DNA of 6,347 nucleotides, taken from assembly GCA_021789755.1 (NCBI GenBank), contig JAJYJD010000209.1, forward strand, positions 1 through 6,347. The letters are read 5' to 3'. The DNA is from Bacteroidota bacterium (GTDB lineage Bacteria; Bacteroidota; Ignavibacteria; Kryptoniales; JAKASW01). Position numbers and translations under genes: made by a program. The notes under the pieces were generated by a model. That model was given only the letters and a program-made list of their open reading frames with translations, did no database searches and had not been told where the DNA came from. Of this stretch, positions 1 to 4,737 are shown one piece after another. The first letter of the stretch is position 1; each line of letters begins with the position of its first letter.

Positions 1-338
1 AGATCGTACGGCTTGCTGATGAAATCGGAAGCGCCCAGACGCATCGACTGTATCGCGTTTTCCAGTTCGTTGTGGACTGTCACCATGATTACTTTGGTAT
101 CGGGGGATATTGATTTAACGAACTTGAGCACTTCAAAGCCGCCCACCCTCGGCATCCTTATATCCAGCAGCATTACGTCAAACTTGTCGCCCTTTTCGCT
201 TTTTGCACGAATCAAGTCGATCGCTTCGTCACCGTCTCCCGCACTTTCGACCTGGAATGCCTCTTCCTCCAACTCGCTTCTCAGGAGAAATCTCAGGGCG
301 TCCTCGTCGTCAACTATGAGAATTTGAGGTTTCGACAT
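1..338 (-). CDS. Response regulator, receiver domain (partial, C-terminus beyond window)
   Basis: The minus strand from the ATG at 338-336 encodes 112 complete residues with no stop before the window edge. They form an almost complete CheY-like receiver domain. Visible are the acidic pair D10-D11 in ILIVDDED, the phospho-acceptor D59 in VMLLDIRMP, the switch threonine T87 in IMVTVHN, and the conserved K109-P110 in FISKPY. By family knowledge a partner histidine kinase phosphorylates D59 and this changes the output domain. Any output domain (DNA-binding, sigma-54 AAA+, enzymatic) lies outside the window, so the type of regulator cannot be told. The start is supported by GAGGA 6 nt upstream and GGAGG 12 nt upstream. 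It is divergent from the receiver gene at 1289, across about 950 bases without a gene. No kinase gene is visible nearby. Confidence 0.93.
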   Translation of the reverse strand, partial: MSKPQILIVDDEDALRFLLRSELEEEAFQVESAGDGDEAIDLIRAKSEKGDKFDVMLLDIRMPRVGGFEVLKFVKSISPDTKVIMVTVHNELENAIQSMRLGASDFISKPYD

Positions 339-344
339 CGGGAT

Positions 345-355
345 TCCTCGCCTCC
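345..355 (-). promoter_or_regulatory. Ribosome binding site of the minus-strand receiver gene
   Basis: On the minus strand GGAGG (355-351) and GAGGA (349-345) lie 12 and 6 nt before the ATG at 338. The nearer GAGGA has the better spacing. Together they decide the start. Confidence 0.65.
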
Positions 356-1137
356 GTAATTAGCCATAGATACACTTTTTCCTCCGGACGCTGCATGATT
401 TATGGTGAATCTAATTTCAGGACATACTCTCCGCCGCCTTGACATTTGCTTTTTTTTCTTCTTCGTGCTTCACTCCAAGTCTGAAATGTCCACCGGTCTC
501 TTCCGTCGAACCAGCACTTCAAGCGGTGACCGGGACTCACATAATATCAAACAAGATCTGGGTGTTACATTCGAAGGGGCGCTCCAACCTTCATAAAATT
601 GGACATTCCATATAAATAAATCAAGCATCCGATGGAAAGAAGTTGATGGGGCACACATGCCCTTGTCCCTGTGCGAAAACCATCGACTTTTTGAGCTATG
701 ATCTCGCTCCGGCAGGACCGGTACGGATGACCAGTTCTTTAATCCCTATTTCCCAGCGATGTTTTTGCGTATGGCCATTCACAGTAATTTCCCGAATATG
801 AAGCCGAACCCGGCGCACCAATTGGATCTGCCCGGCCCCGGCCCGGGAGTAATTTTTGCCCTGACCTTGAACGTGACTCGGACCCAACGCAGTTGCCCGG
901 TATACAGGGCGGCCTCCAGCGAAAATCCGAATCTTGCACTGTGCTTATTTTTCCGCGTCCTTTAGATCCCTTGTCTCACCATTTCTCTTTGTCGCTCGAT
1001 TACTCTACACCGGGAAGCCTGTGGTCTGTCGTTTAAAATGATATCCGTGATTCACGTAAAAGAATTGTAGCGTACCGATTCTTCAATTTTGTGTCGGGTT
1101 GCTGTCAGGTAGAATGTCGGAGTCAGGAAACTATGGG

Positions 1138-1184
1138 TGCGGCAGTGTATCGGAACCGCACACTTGAAGTATCAAAACCGCACA
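1138..1184. repeat. Three CCGCAC half-sites upstream of receiver gene
   Basis: AACCGCACA occurs at 1154-1162 and again at 1176-1184, a start-to-start distance of 22 bp, close to two helical turns. GTGCGG at 1138-1143 is the inverted half-site, pairing with CCGCAC at 1156-1161. This arrangement 105-150 bp before the ATG at 1289 could be an operator, but short repeats of this kind also arise by chance. Confidence 0.3.
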
Positions 1185-1276
1185 TCCGGACTGGATCCCC
1201 ATATTTTCCGAGCCTATGAGAGTCATTTTCACCGGCATGATCGTTGACTAATAATATGATGTATTCGACTCTAACT

Positions 1277-1281
1277 GGAGG
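1277..1281 (+). promoter_or_regulatory. Ribosome binding site of receiver gene at 1289
   Basis: GGAGG lies 7 nt before the ATG at 1289. It selects this start over the in-frame TTG at 1244, which has no such sequence in front. A second possible start is the ATG at 1343, with GAGG at 1331-1334 eight nt upstream; that would shorten the protein by 18 residues without touching the receiver domain. Confidence 0.75.
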
Positions 1282-1288
1282 AAATGTG

Positions 1289-1768
1289 ATGACGCAGATT
1301 AATGAACCGAACACAGCATTCATGACAGACGAGGTACATACAATGCCGCCGGACAAAAAGAAATTCAGGCTCCCGAAGGGCCGGGGTGAAGTGATTCTTG
1401 CGATCGAAGACGAGGAGATGTTAAGAGATTTCCTCCAGACGATACTCGAAGACAACGGATATCGAGTAATCCTGGCAGCGGACGGTACGGAAGGTCTTCA
1501 GACATATATAAAACGCATGAACGAGATCGACCTCGTGCTTCTGGACATGGGTCTTCCGAAGATGAGCGGTGAAGAGGTCCTCGAAAGAATTGTGGCGACA
1601 AATTCGAATGTGAAGGTGATCTCGGTAAGCGGCTCCATCGAGCCGGAGGTTCAGGAGAGCGTCCTGCATAACGGAGCGGCGGCTTATCTGGCAAAACCAT
1701 ATTTGACGGAGGAACTGTTGGCGAAGGTCGATCTGACGCTTCATGCAGGAGTTCGGCAGCCGAGTTAA
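1289..1768 (+). CDS. Stand-alone receiver protein (hybrid-kinase-type CheY-like domain)
   Basis: The 159-residue protein has a poorly conserved, probably flexible N-terminus (1-30) followed by one receiver domain (about 34-152) and a seven-residue tail, with no output domain. Visible are the acidic cluster E40-D41-E42 in VILAIEDEEMLRD, phospho-acceptor D86 in LVLLDMGLP, switch serine S114 in ISVSGS, and K136-P137 in YLAKPY. The segment PKGRGEVILAIEDEEMLRDFL resembles the linker and receiver start found at the C-terminus of hybrid histidine kinases rather than OmpR- or NarL-type regulators. By family knowledge such single-domain receivers pass phosphate within a relay or act by protein contacts. 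E40 replaces the usual first Asp of the pair, a substitution that usually still allows metal binding. No kinase lies next to it, so its partner is unknown. Confidence 0.93.
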   Translation: MTQINEPNTAFMTDEVHTMPPDKKKFRLPKGRGEVILAIEDEEMLRDFLQTILEDNGYRVILAADGTEGLQTYIKRMNEIDLVLLDMGLPKMSGEEVLERIVATNSNVKVISVSGSIEPEVQESVLHNGAAAYLAKPYLTEELLAKVDLTLHAGVRQPS

Positions 1769-1797
1769 TCCGGAAAGACGGGACCAAACGCAAGTTT

Positions 1798-1816
1798 GCC
1801 CCTCCCCTGGCGGGGC
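1798..1816 (+). terminator. Weak GC hairpin after the receiver gene
   Basis: GCCCC (1798-1802) pairs with GGGGC (1812-1816) across a 9-nt loop, 29 bases past the stop codon. No T-tract follows, so it is not a canonical intrinsic terminator. It could weakly terminate, protect the 3' end, or be incidental. Confidence 0.25.
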
Positions 1817-2144
1817 TCGAAGCTTCCTGATGTCATTTTCCCGAGGTCGAATACGAAGTTCGGCGAATTACATGAGCCTGAGAAACGCGGAGCTGTTCTT
1901 AGAGTTCGGGGGGTGGTCAATAAGTGATTGTCTGTTTGTGGGGAAAACCGTGGCTGCGACTAGACGCATAGGAGTGAAATAGATTCGGGTCAACTCTGCC
2001 TGAGTCGAAAACAAATTGCAGAAATGGGCTTGTGCCATCAGGGTGATTCCCTTCCGCTTTGTCGCGATTACCCCAAAATCCCGAAGCGCTCTCTTCCGTC
2101 GAGCACCCGCGGCCCGGTTGAACCGGCTGGCAAAGGTTGCTTCA

Positions 2145-2269
2145 GGAAGGCCGTCGCACTTCGACTCTCCCGATTCGAAAAAGTTCGAATCGGGATCGCT
2201 CAGTGTGACTTGCCATCTTTTGTGAGCTAACCTGCGAAGCGGCCGGGGAAGGCCGTCGCACCACGACTC
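2145..2269 (+). repeat. Direct repeat pair, 23-bp unit, 102 bp apart
   Basis: GGAAGGCCGTCGCAC at 2145-2159 recurs exactly at 2247-2261. In both copies it is followed by two differing bases (TT, then CA) and then CGACTC (2162-2167 and 2264-2269), so 21 of 23 positions match. Each copy lies at the edge of or inside an inverted repeat, so these look like two diverged members of one intergenic repeat family. Confidence 0.65.
2153..2209. repeat. Nested palindromic element with perfect 12-bp stem
   Basis: TCCCGATTCGAA (2168-2179) and TTCGAATCGGGA (2184-2195) are perfect complements around the 4-nt loop AAAG. Outside them GTCGCACT (2153-2160) pairs with AGTGTGAC (2202-2209), eight pairs including one G-U. 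The inner stem looks set into an older motif: the flanks CACTTCGACTC (2157-2167) and CGCTCAGTGTGAC (2197-2209) would read as one imperfect palindrome if the stem were removed. It is REP-like in form. No T-tract follows on the plus strand, which argues against a simple terminator. Confidence 0.7.
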
Positions 2270-2286
2270 GTAGTTCTCCGGCTTCG
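2235..2286. repeat. Branched inverted-repeat element
   Basis: CGAAGC (2235-2240) and GCTTCG (2281-2286) form a closing stem. Inside are GGCC (2241-2244) with GGCC (2251-2254) and GTCG (2255-2258) with CGAC (2264-2267), so the strand can fold with two internal arms. It is not a tRNA: there is no T-loop, anticodon stem or 3' acceptor pattern. The internal stems are short, so the fold is only suggestive. Confidence 0.35.
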
Positions 2287-2436
2287 TCGGGGCCCTCCTG
2301 GGCCAGACAACGAGGGAGAGATTCCGTTACCAATGAGTCTAATCACAATTGTTTTAAGAAACCCCGAATCTTTTTCATCAATTTATCATCTCACGAAAGG
2401 TAAATAGAGACATTAACAAAATTTGGGATTCTGACA

Positions 2437-2808
2437 ATGCCGGAACAATTGACGAAACAGACATTTTTGGAGAAGGTTTTCGATTTTGAGAACAATAAGG
2501 AATGGAAATTCGCGGGTACATTGCCTGCAGTCGTGGATTTCTGGGCGCCGTGGTGCGGCCCGTGTCGGGCTGTAGGACCGGTAATCGAAGAACTCTCGAA
2601 GGAGTTTGAGGGTAAGGTTGACTTTTATAAGGTGAACACGGATGTGGAGCAGGAACTCGCAGGATTATTTGGGATTCAGAGCATTCCATCGCTCCTGTTC
2701 ATCCCCAAATCAGGGACCCCGCAGATGGCGGTGGGCGCGCTGCCGAAGGAACAGCTGAAGAGTATCATCGAGAGCGAATTGCTGATTGCCAGCCAACCGG
2801 CGGCTTAG
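2437..2808 (+). CDS. trxA: Thioredoxin
   Basis: This is a 123-residue thioredoxin-fold protein, slightly longer than the usual 105-110 because of an N-terminal extension and a short C-terminal tail (ASQPAA). The active site is W39-C40-G41-P42-C43 within VDFWAPWCGPCRAV, with buried D34 and cis-proline P84 in SIPSLLF. R44 follows the second Cys where Lys is most common. There is no signal peptide, so it should be cytoplasmic, reducing protein disulfides with electrons from thioredoxin reductase (not in this window). The N-terminal stretch EKVFDFENNKEWKF resembles thioredoxins I know from Bacteroidota and Chlorobi. An in-frame TAA at 2401 with no ATG, GTG or TTG between fixes the start at 2437. 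Unusually for this window, no Shine-Dalgarno precedes it; the 20 nt upstream are AT-rich. The symbol reflects family membership, not proven equivalence to E. coli TrxA. Confidence 0.95.
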   Translation: MPEQLTKQTFLEKVFDFENNKEWKFAGTLPAVVDFWAPWCGPCRAVGPVIEELSKEFEGKVDFYKVNTDVEQELAGLFGIQSIPSLLFIPKSGTPQMAVGALPKEQLKSIIESELLIASQPAA

Positions 2809-2817
2809 GGTACCCTA
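2806..2817. repeat. 12-bp perfect palindrome over thioredoxin stop codon
   Basis: TAGGGTACCCTA is self-complementary and begins with the TAG stop of the thioredoxin gene. It has no loop, so as RNA it would form at most a short hairpin. It lies 8 bases before the larger hairpin at 2825. Confidence 0.5.
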
Positions 2818-2824
2818 CGGAATC

Positions 2825-2870
2825 GCCTTGCGAAGGTAGCTGAGAATTTCCCCTGGAACCTTCGCAAGGC
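2825..2870 (+). terminator. Perfect 13-bp hairpin downstream of thioredoxin gene
   Basis: GCCTTGCGAAGGT (2825-2837) and ACCTTCGCAAGGC (2858-2870) are perfect complements with a 20-nt loop, starting 17 bases after the stop codon. Position and strength suit a transcript end or a 3' stabilising stem. However, the next bases (AGCCCTTCAACGCCCC) contain no U-run and the loop is long, so a standard intrinsic terminator is doubtful. It may be a palindromic repeat element instead. Confidence 0.45.
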
Positions 2871-2898
2871 AGCCCTTCAACGCCCCTCTATCATCCGC

Positions 2899-2935
2899 TT
2901 GACATTAACGCATCCTCCTCATAAAGTGGTATAGT
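2899..2935 (+). promoter_or_regulatory. Sigma-70-like promoter for the lipoprotein gene
   Basis: TTGACA (2899-2904) is a perfect -35 box. After exactly 17 bases comes TAAAGT (2922-2927), matching the -10 consensus at four of six positions. TATAGT (2930-2935) is a better -10 by sequence but would need a 25-bp spacer. With a start near 2934 the transcript would carry about 200 nt of leader before the lipoprotein ATG at 3134. Confidence 0.5.
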
Positions 2936-2989
2936 GCTTCGCGTTTACCAACCGGGAATAATTCAGGTCAAGAACGAGTCTATTTAGTT

Positions 2990-3037
2990 GGATATGAGAG
3001 AGTCCTGCGGGTGGCTGTTGGACCTGGAATCATATCC
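2990..3037 (+). other. Stem-loop in the lipoprotein leader
   Basis: GGATATGA (2990-2997) and TCATATCC (3030-3037) are perfect 8-bp complements. Inside, GTCC (3002-3005) can pair with GGAC (3020-3023), giving a two-tier stem-loop within the predicted leader. I do not recognise it as any known riboswitch or leader family. It sits about 95 nt before the start codon and does not cover the Shine-Dalgarno. Confidence 0.4.
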
Positions 3038-3120
3038 TTCGTTACGGAAAAAGAATCGGCTCGTCCGCAAACGCGATTTTTGGCATGTAGCACTTTCATC
3101 CTATTTTCAACAAAACAAAT

Positions 3121-3126
3121 GGGAGG
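3121..3126 (+). promoter_or_regulatory. Ribosome binding site of the small lipoprotein
   Basis: GGGAGG is followed by two adjacent in-frame ATGs, at 3131 (4-nt gap) and 3134 (7-nt gap). The 7-nt gap equals the spacing at the genes starting at 1289 and 3927, which favours 3134. The difference is one residue. Confidence 0.7.
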
Positions 3127-3133
3127 CTGTATG

Positions 3134-3559
3134 ATGAAACTGAAGAATTCATTTCTCTTGACTGTCATCGTTGGGTTGTCGTTGGCTGCCGGGGGATGCG
3201 CGACGGGAGGAATGTTCGCCGCCGGGAACTTAACGGATGTCCGGCTTCAGTCGGGTAACTACAAGATACTTGCTCGGGGAGTGACGGGCGAAGCCGCCGC
3301 CGGATATTTATTCGGAGTTACCATCCCCGCGGGAATGATGACCAACACGATCGCCATCGCGCGCGTCGACGGGACGGGAATGCTCTACAGAGAAGCGCTC
3401 GACGGCTTGTGGAAGAATTTCCAGTCGGCACACGGCCCCGCGGAGGGCAAGAAGCTCGCGCTGGTCAACGTCCATTACGATGCAGAGGCGTTGAACCTGT
3501 TCGTTTATACGCATGCGAAAGTTATGGTGAGCGCGGATGTGGTCGAGTTCACCGAGTAG
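3134..3559 (+). CDS. Small lipoprotein, DUF6567-like
   Basis: This is a 141-residue protein with a classic lipoprotein signal: K2 and K4, a hydrophobic core at about residues 6-19, and a lipobox-like A-G-G-C ending at C22, which would be lipidated after cleavage by signal peptidase II. Residue 23 is Ala, so by the E. coli rule it would go to the outer membrane. The mature part contains NLTDVRLQSGNYKILARGVTGEA, AGYLFGVTIPAG, MLYREALDGLWKNF, KLALVNVHYDAEALNLF and a C-terminal VMVSADVVEF. From memory this arrangement matches small Bacteroidota lipoproteins of the DUF6567 family, function unknown; I could not search to confirm. Only one Cys remains after cleavage. The frame stays open upstream to about 3011, but RBS and signal peptide support 3134. 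It appears to be transcribed alone from the promoter near 2899. Confidence 0.88.
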   Translation: MKLKNSFLLTVIVGLSLAAGGCATGGMFAAGNLTDVRLQSGNYKILARGVTGEAAAGYLFGVTIPAGMMTNTIAIARVDGTGMLYREALDGLWKNFQSAHGPAEGKKLALVNVHYDAEALNLFVYTHAKVMVSADVVEFTE

Positions 3560-3626
3560 GTGAACGTTACGCCGGGTGCATGGATGAAACCGGGCGGCAC
3601 CCTGCATTTACTATTATCGCGTTAAT

Positions 3627-3678
3627 GAACGGGAGAACAGGCACAGAGCGGCGGCGCGAAATGCTGTTCCCTCCGTTC
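3627..3678 (+). terminator. Interrupted 12-bp hairpin downstream of lipoprotein
   Basis: GAACGG plus GAACAG (3627-3632, 3635-3640) pair with CTGTTC plus CCGTTC (3664-3669, 3673-3678), two 6-bp stems separated by a small internal loop, around a 23-nt apical loop. It lies 68 bases after the lipoprotein stop. No T-tract follows, so terminator function is only a possibility. Confidence 0.3.
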
Positions 3679-3781
3679 CCGTATTCACTTGCACCAGTTA
3701 ATCGTCGCCTCAAAACCCGTCATCCATAGGCACGAAGGGAGCCGTTACGGAGTTACCCGCGAGGCGTTCGGTCATGTCCCT

Positions 3782-3832
3782 CCATGTCGAATTCCCATAT
3801 TCGGAATCGCAAATGTATTACGGTCGACATGG
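3782..3832. repeat. 9-bp perfect inverted repeat upstream of orphan gene
   Basis: CCATGTCGA (3782-3790) and TCGACATGG (3824-3832) are perfect complements 33 bases apart. Directly inside the left arm, ATTCC (3791-3795) pairs with GGAAT (3803-3807). The right arm coincides with the candidate -35 box at 3824, so this may be an operator. Confidence 0.5.
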
Positions 3833-3853
3833 CTTATGCTCTGACTTTAATAT
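3824..3853 (+). promoter_or_regulatory. Candidate promoter of the orphan gene
   Basis: TCGACA (3824-3829, one mismatch to TTGACA) is followed after 18 bases by TAATAT (3848-3853); TATTAT (3851-3856) overlaps it and is the closer -10 match but with a 21-bp spacer. A start near 3860 would give a leader of about 65 nt. The match is moderate. Confidence 0.35.
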
Positions 3854-3914
3854 TATCATCCGATGATACGACTCCTCCCCATCCCCTGACTTAGCTTTTG
3901 TCATCAAAACTTGT

Positions 3915-3919
3915 GGAGG
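3915..3919 (+). promoter_or_regulatory. Ribosome binding site of the orphan gene
   Basis: GGAGG (within TGGAGGT) lies 7 nt before the ATG at 3927 and fixes that start. Confidence 0.75.
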
Positions 3920-3926
3920 TACTGCG

Positions 3927-4637
3927 ATGACAAAACGCGACAAGATTCTCATGGATGCGATGGTGGAGTCGATTGCAAGGTTTGGGCATCTAGACGAGGG
4001 GTTTGTCGTCAATTTCCTCGTGGAAAGGGTACTCAGATACGATCCGCCTGACCAGAGCGAGTATCCGAAGAAGTTCAATGACGAACCGTACGGCGCGCCG
4101 CTCGCCGACCGCGTCGAGAACCTCGCCCACAGGCTCTATATTCCTTACCTTCCGAACGTCGACCTCTGGATGAACACGATAACCGAAGACACGTGGGTTG
4201 GGCTGATCCCCACAGACCCGGGAAAACTAACCGTCGTAACTACCGGCGGCGCCGTGGAGGTGGCAGATGACCCGTACTGGATGTTCGTCCGTCACGAAAC
4301 CATTTGCCCCATATTGTCGGCGCACGGCGTGGCGCTCGCTCATGACCAGCTGAAGTGGCACCAGGGCTGTCTACTCTTCTTCAAGAAGCAGGAATTCGTC
4401 TACGTCGGATACCACTTTGATGTCGTGCGATTTCTCATGCAGCGAAGCGGGTTCTATGACGCCAGGCGCTTCCCACCTCGCGTCGGACAGCCGACGAATA
4501 TGAAGATGCACCTGGCGGCATTCGACGAGGAGCTGAAGCGCGTCTATGGCGGCGTCGCACCGGGTCCCACGGATCAGGGCATACTCATGGGATACCTGAA
4601 TCACCCGGCGATGATTGCCATGGTGGGAAAGAATTGA
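3927..4637 (+). CDS. Hypothetical protein, 236 residues, soluble
   Basis: I do not recognise this protein. It has no signal peptide, no transmembrane segment and no repeats, so it should be cytoplasmic. The first 38 residues are mostly helix-forming (MTKRDKILMDAMVESIARFG, then VVNFLVERVLRY). A middle part rich in aromatic, Pro and Gly residues follows, with strand-like runs LTVVTTGGAVEVADD (101-115), CLLFFKKQEFVYVGYHFD (148-165) and a His-containing stretch VRHETICPILSAHGVALAHD (121-140). The C-terminal part has Pro/Gly-rich turns and two helical stretches (about 193-206 and 218-233). There are two cysteines, C127 and C148, and no metal-binding, nucleotide-binding or DNA-binding motif that I can point to. 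Codon use looks like that of the neighbours and the strong RBS supports a real gene. It stands alone, more than 300 bases from both neighbours, so context gives no function. Confidence 0.85.
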   Translation: MTKRDKILMDAMVESIARFGHLDEGFVVNFLVERVLRYDPPDQSEYPKKFNDEPYGAPLADRVENLAHRLYIPYLPNVDLWMNTITEDTWVGLIPTDPGKLTVVTTGGAVEVADDPYWMFVRHETICPILSAHGVALAHDQLKWHQGCLLFFKKQEFVYVGYHFDVVRFLMQRSGFYDARRFPPRVGQPTNMKMHLAAFDEELKRVYGGVAPGPTDQGILMGYLNHPAMIAMVGKN

Positions 4638-4737
4638 AACGCTCTCTCAGGGTTTGAATTCAGAGCGAGCAGCCTTGTATACTCCGGTGCTCATCTGTTC
4701 TTCACCTCGTCCCGGAAACACCCGGCCCTGTTGTGCC

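Larger units (their letters stand above)
339..1288. other. Gene-free intergenic region between two divergent receiver genes
   Basis: About 950 bases with no convincing gene on either strand. The open frames here (for example 402-596 plus, 470-658 minus, 696-965 on both strands) are short, overlap each other, lack Shine-Dalgarno sequences and give proteins I do not recognise, rich in Pro, Arg, Ser and Cys as random frames are. Base composition shifts along the stretch: T-rich near 445-465 (including T8 at 450-457), AT-rich near 590-625, GC-rich near 828-850. An 11-bp palindrome CGTGATTCACG sits at 1046-1056. The CCGCAC half-sites at 1138-1184 are listed separately. I see no RNA gene and no mobile-element ends. 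Confidence 0.6.
1769..2436. other. Gene-free region with hairpin-forming repeats
   Basis: Some 670 bases lie between the receiver and thioredoxin genes without a supported gene. The open frames 1743-1982 and 2016-2230 have no Shine-Dalgarno, overlap one another in different frames, and give unrecognised products. The right half (about 2110-2304) is dense in inverted repeats: CCGGTT-G-AACCGG at 2114-2126, a 12-bp perfect hairpin at 2168-2195, a branched element at 2235-2286 and GGCCC-TCCT-GGGCC at 2291-2304. From about 2335 the sequence turns AT-rich up to the thioredoxin start, as expected of a promoter region, but I find no clear -35/-10 pair there. Confidence 0.55.
3560..3926. other. Intergenic region with two inverted repeats
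   Basis: No gene is supported in these 367 bases; the plus frame 3409-3729 is a shadow of the lipoprotein gene that merely runs on past its stop. The stretch holds an interrupted hairpin at 3627-3678 and an inverted repeat with a candidate promoter at 3782-3853, each listed separately. The part nearest the next gene (3845-3860) is AT-rich. Confidence 0.55.

Noticed and set aside
439..444. Perfect TTGACA box
   Set aside because: At 17 bases downstream stands TTCGTG, not a -10 box, and no supported gene follows on the plus strand.
450..457. T8 run as part of an intrinsic terminator
   Set aside because: No convincing GC-rich hairpin directly precedes it and no plus-strand gene ends upstream.
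402..658. Overlapping short open frames on both strands (402-596 plus, 470-658 minus)
   Set aside because: No Shine-Dalgarno, no recognisable protein, and the two strands compete for the same bases. Nothing favours either.
828..856. GC-rich CCCGG/CCGGG hairpin followed by TTTTT, terminator-like
   Set aside because: The best stem is only 5 bp, the T-run is separated from it by several bases, and no gene ends nearby.
696..965. Three overlapping frames of 63-68 codons on both strands
   Set aside because: Products are rich in Pro, Arg, Ser and Gly as expected from a GC-rich non-coding stretch; no RBS and no known motif.
1244..1288. Longer N-terminus of the receiver protein from TTG at 1244
   Set aside because: The ATG at 1289 has a strong GGAGG at 7 nt, while TTG at 1244 has none; the receiver domain is not affected.
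1040..1288. Remnant of a hybrid histidine kinase upstream of the receiver
   Set aside because: I looked for kinase boxes (H-box, GTGLGL-like) in the frames just upstream and saw none.
1743..2230. Open frames 1743-1982 and 2016-2230
   Set aside because: No RBS, no recognisable product, and they run through inverted repeats, which are typical of non-coding DNA.
2235..2286. tRNA-like cloverleaf
   Set aside because: Closing stem and two arms can be drawn, but there is no T-loop, no anticodon stem and the length is too short for a tRNA.
2930..2935. TATAGT as the -10 box of the lipoprotein promoter
   Set aside because: Better by sequence than TAAAGT, but the spacer to TTGACA would be 25 bp; kept only as an alternative.
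3011..3133. N-terminal extension of the lipoprotein frame back to 3011
   Set aside because: It would place 41 residues before a clear signal peptide and ignore the GGGAGG at 3121.
3409..3729. Plus-strand frame overlapping the lipoprotein end
   Set aside because: Starts inside the lipoprotein gene in another frame, no RBS, Arg/Gly-rich low-confidence product.
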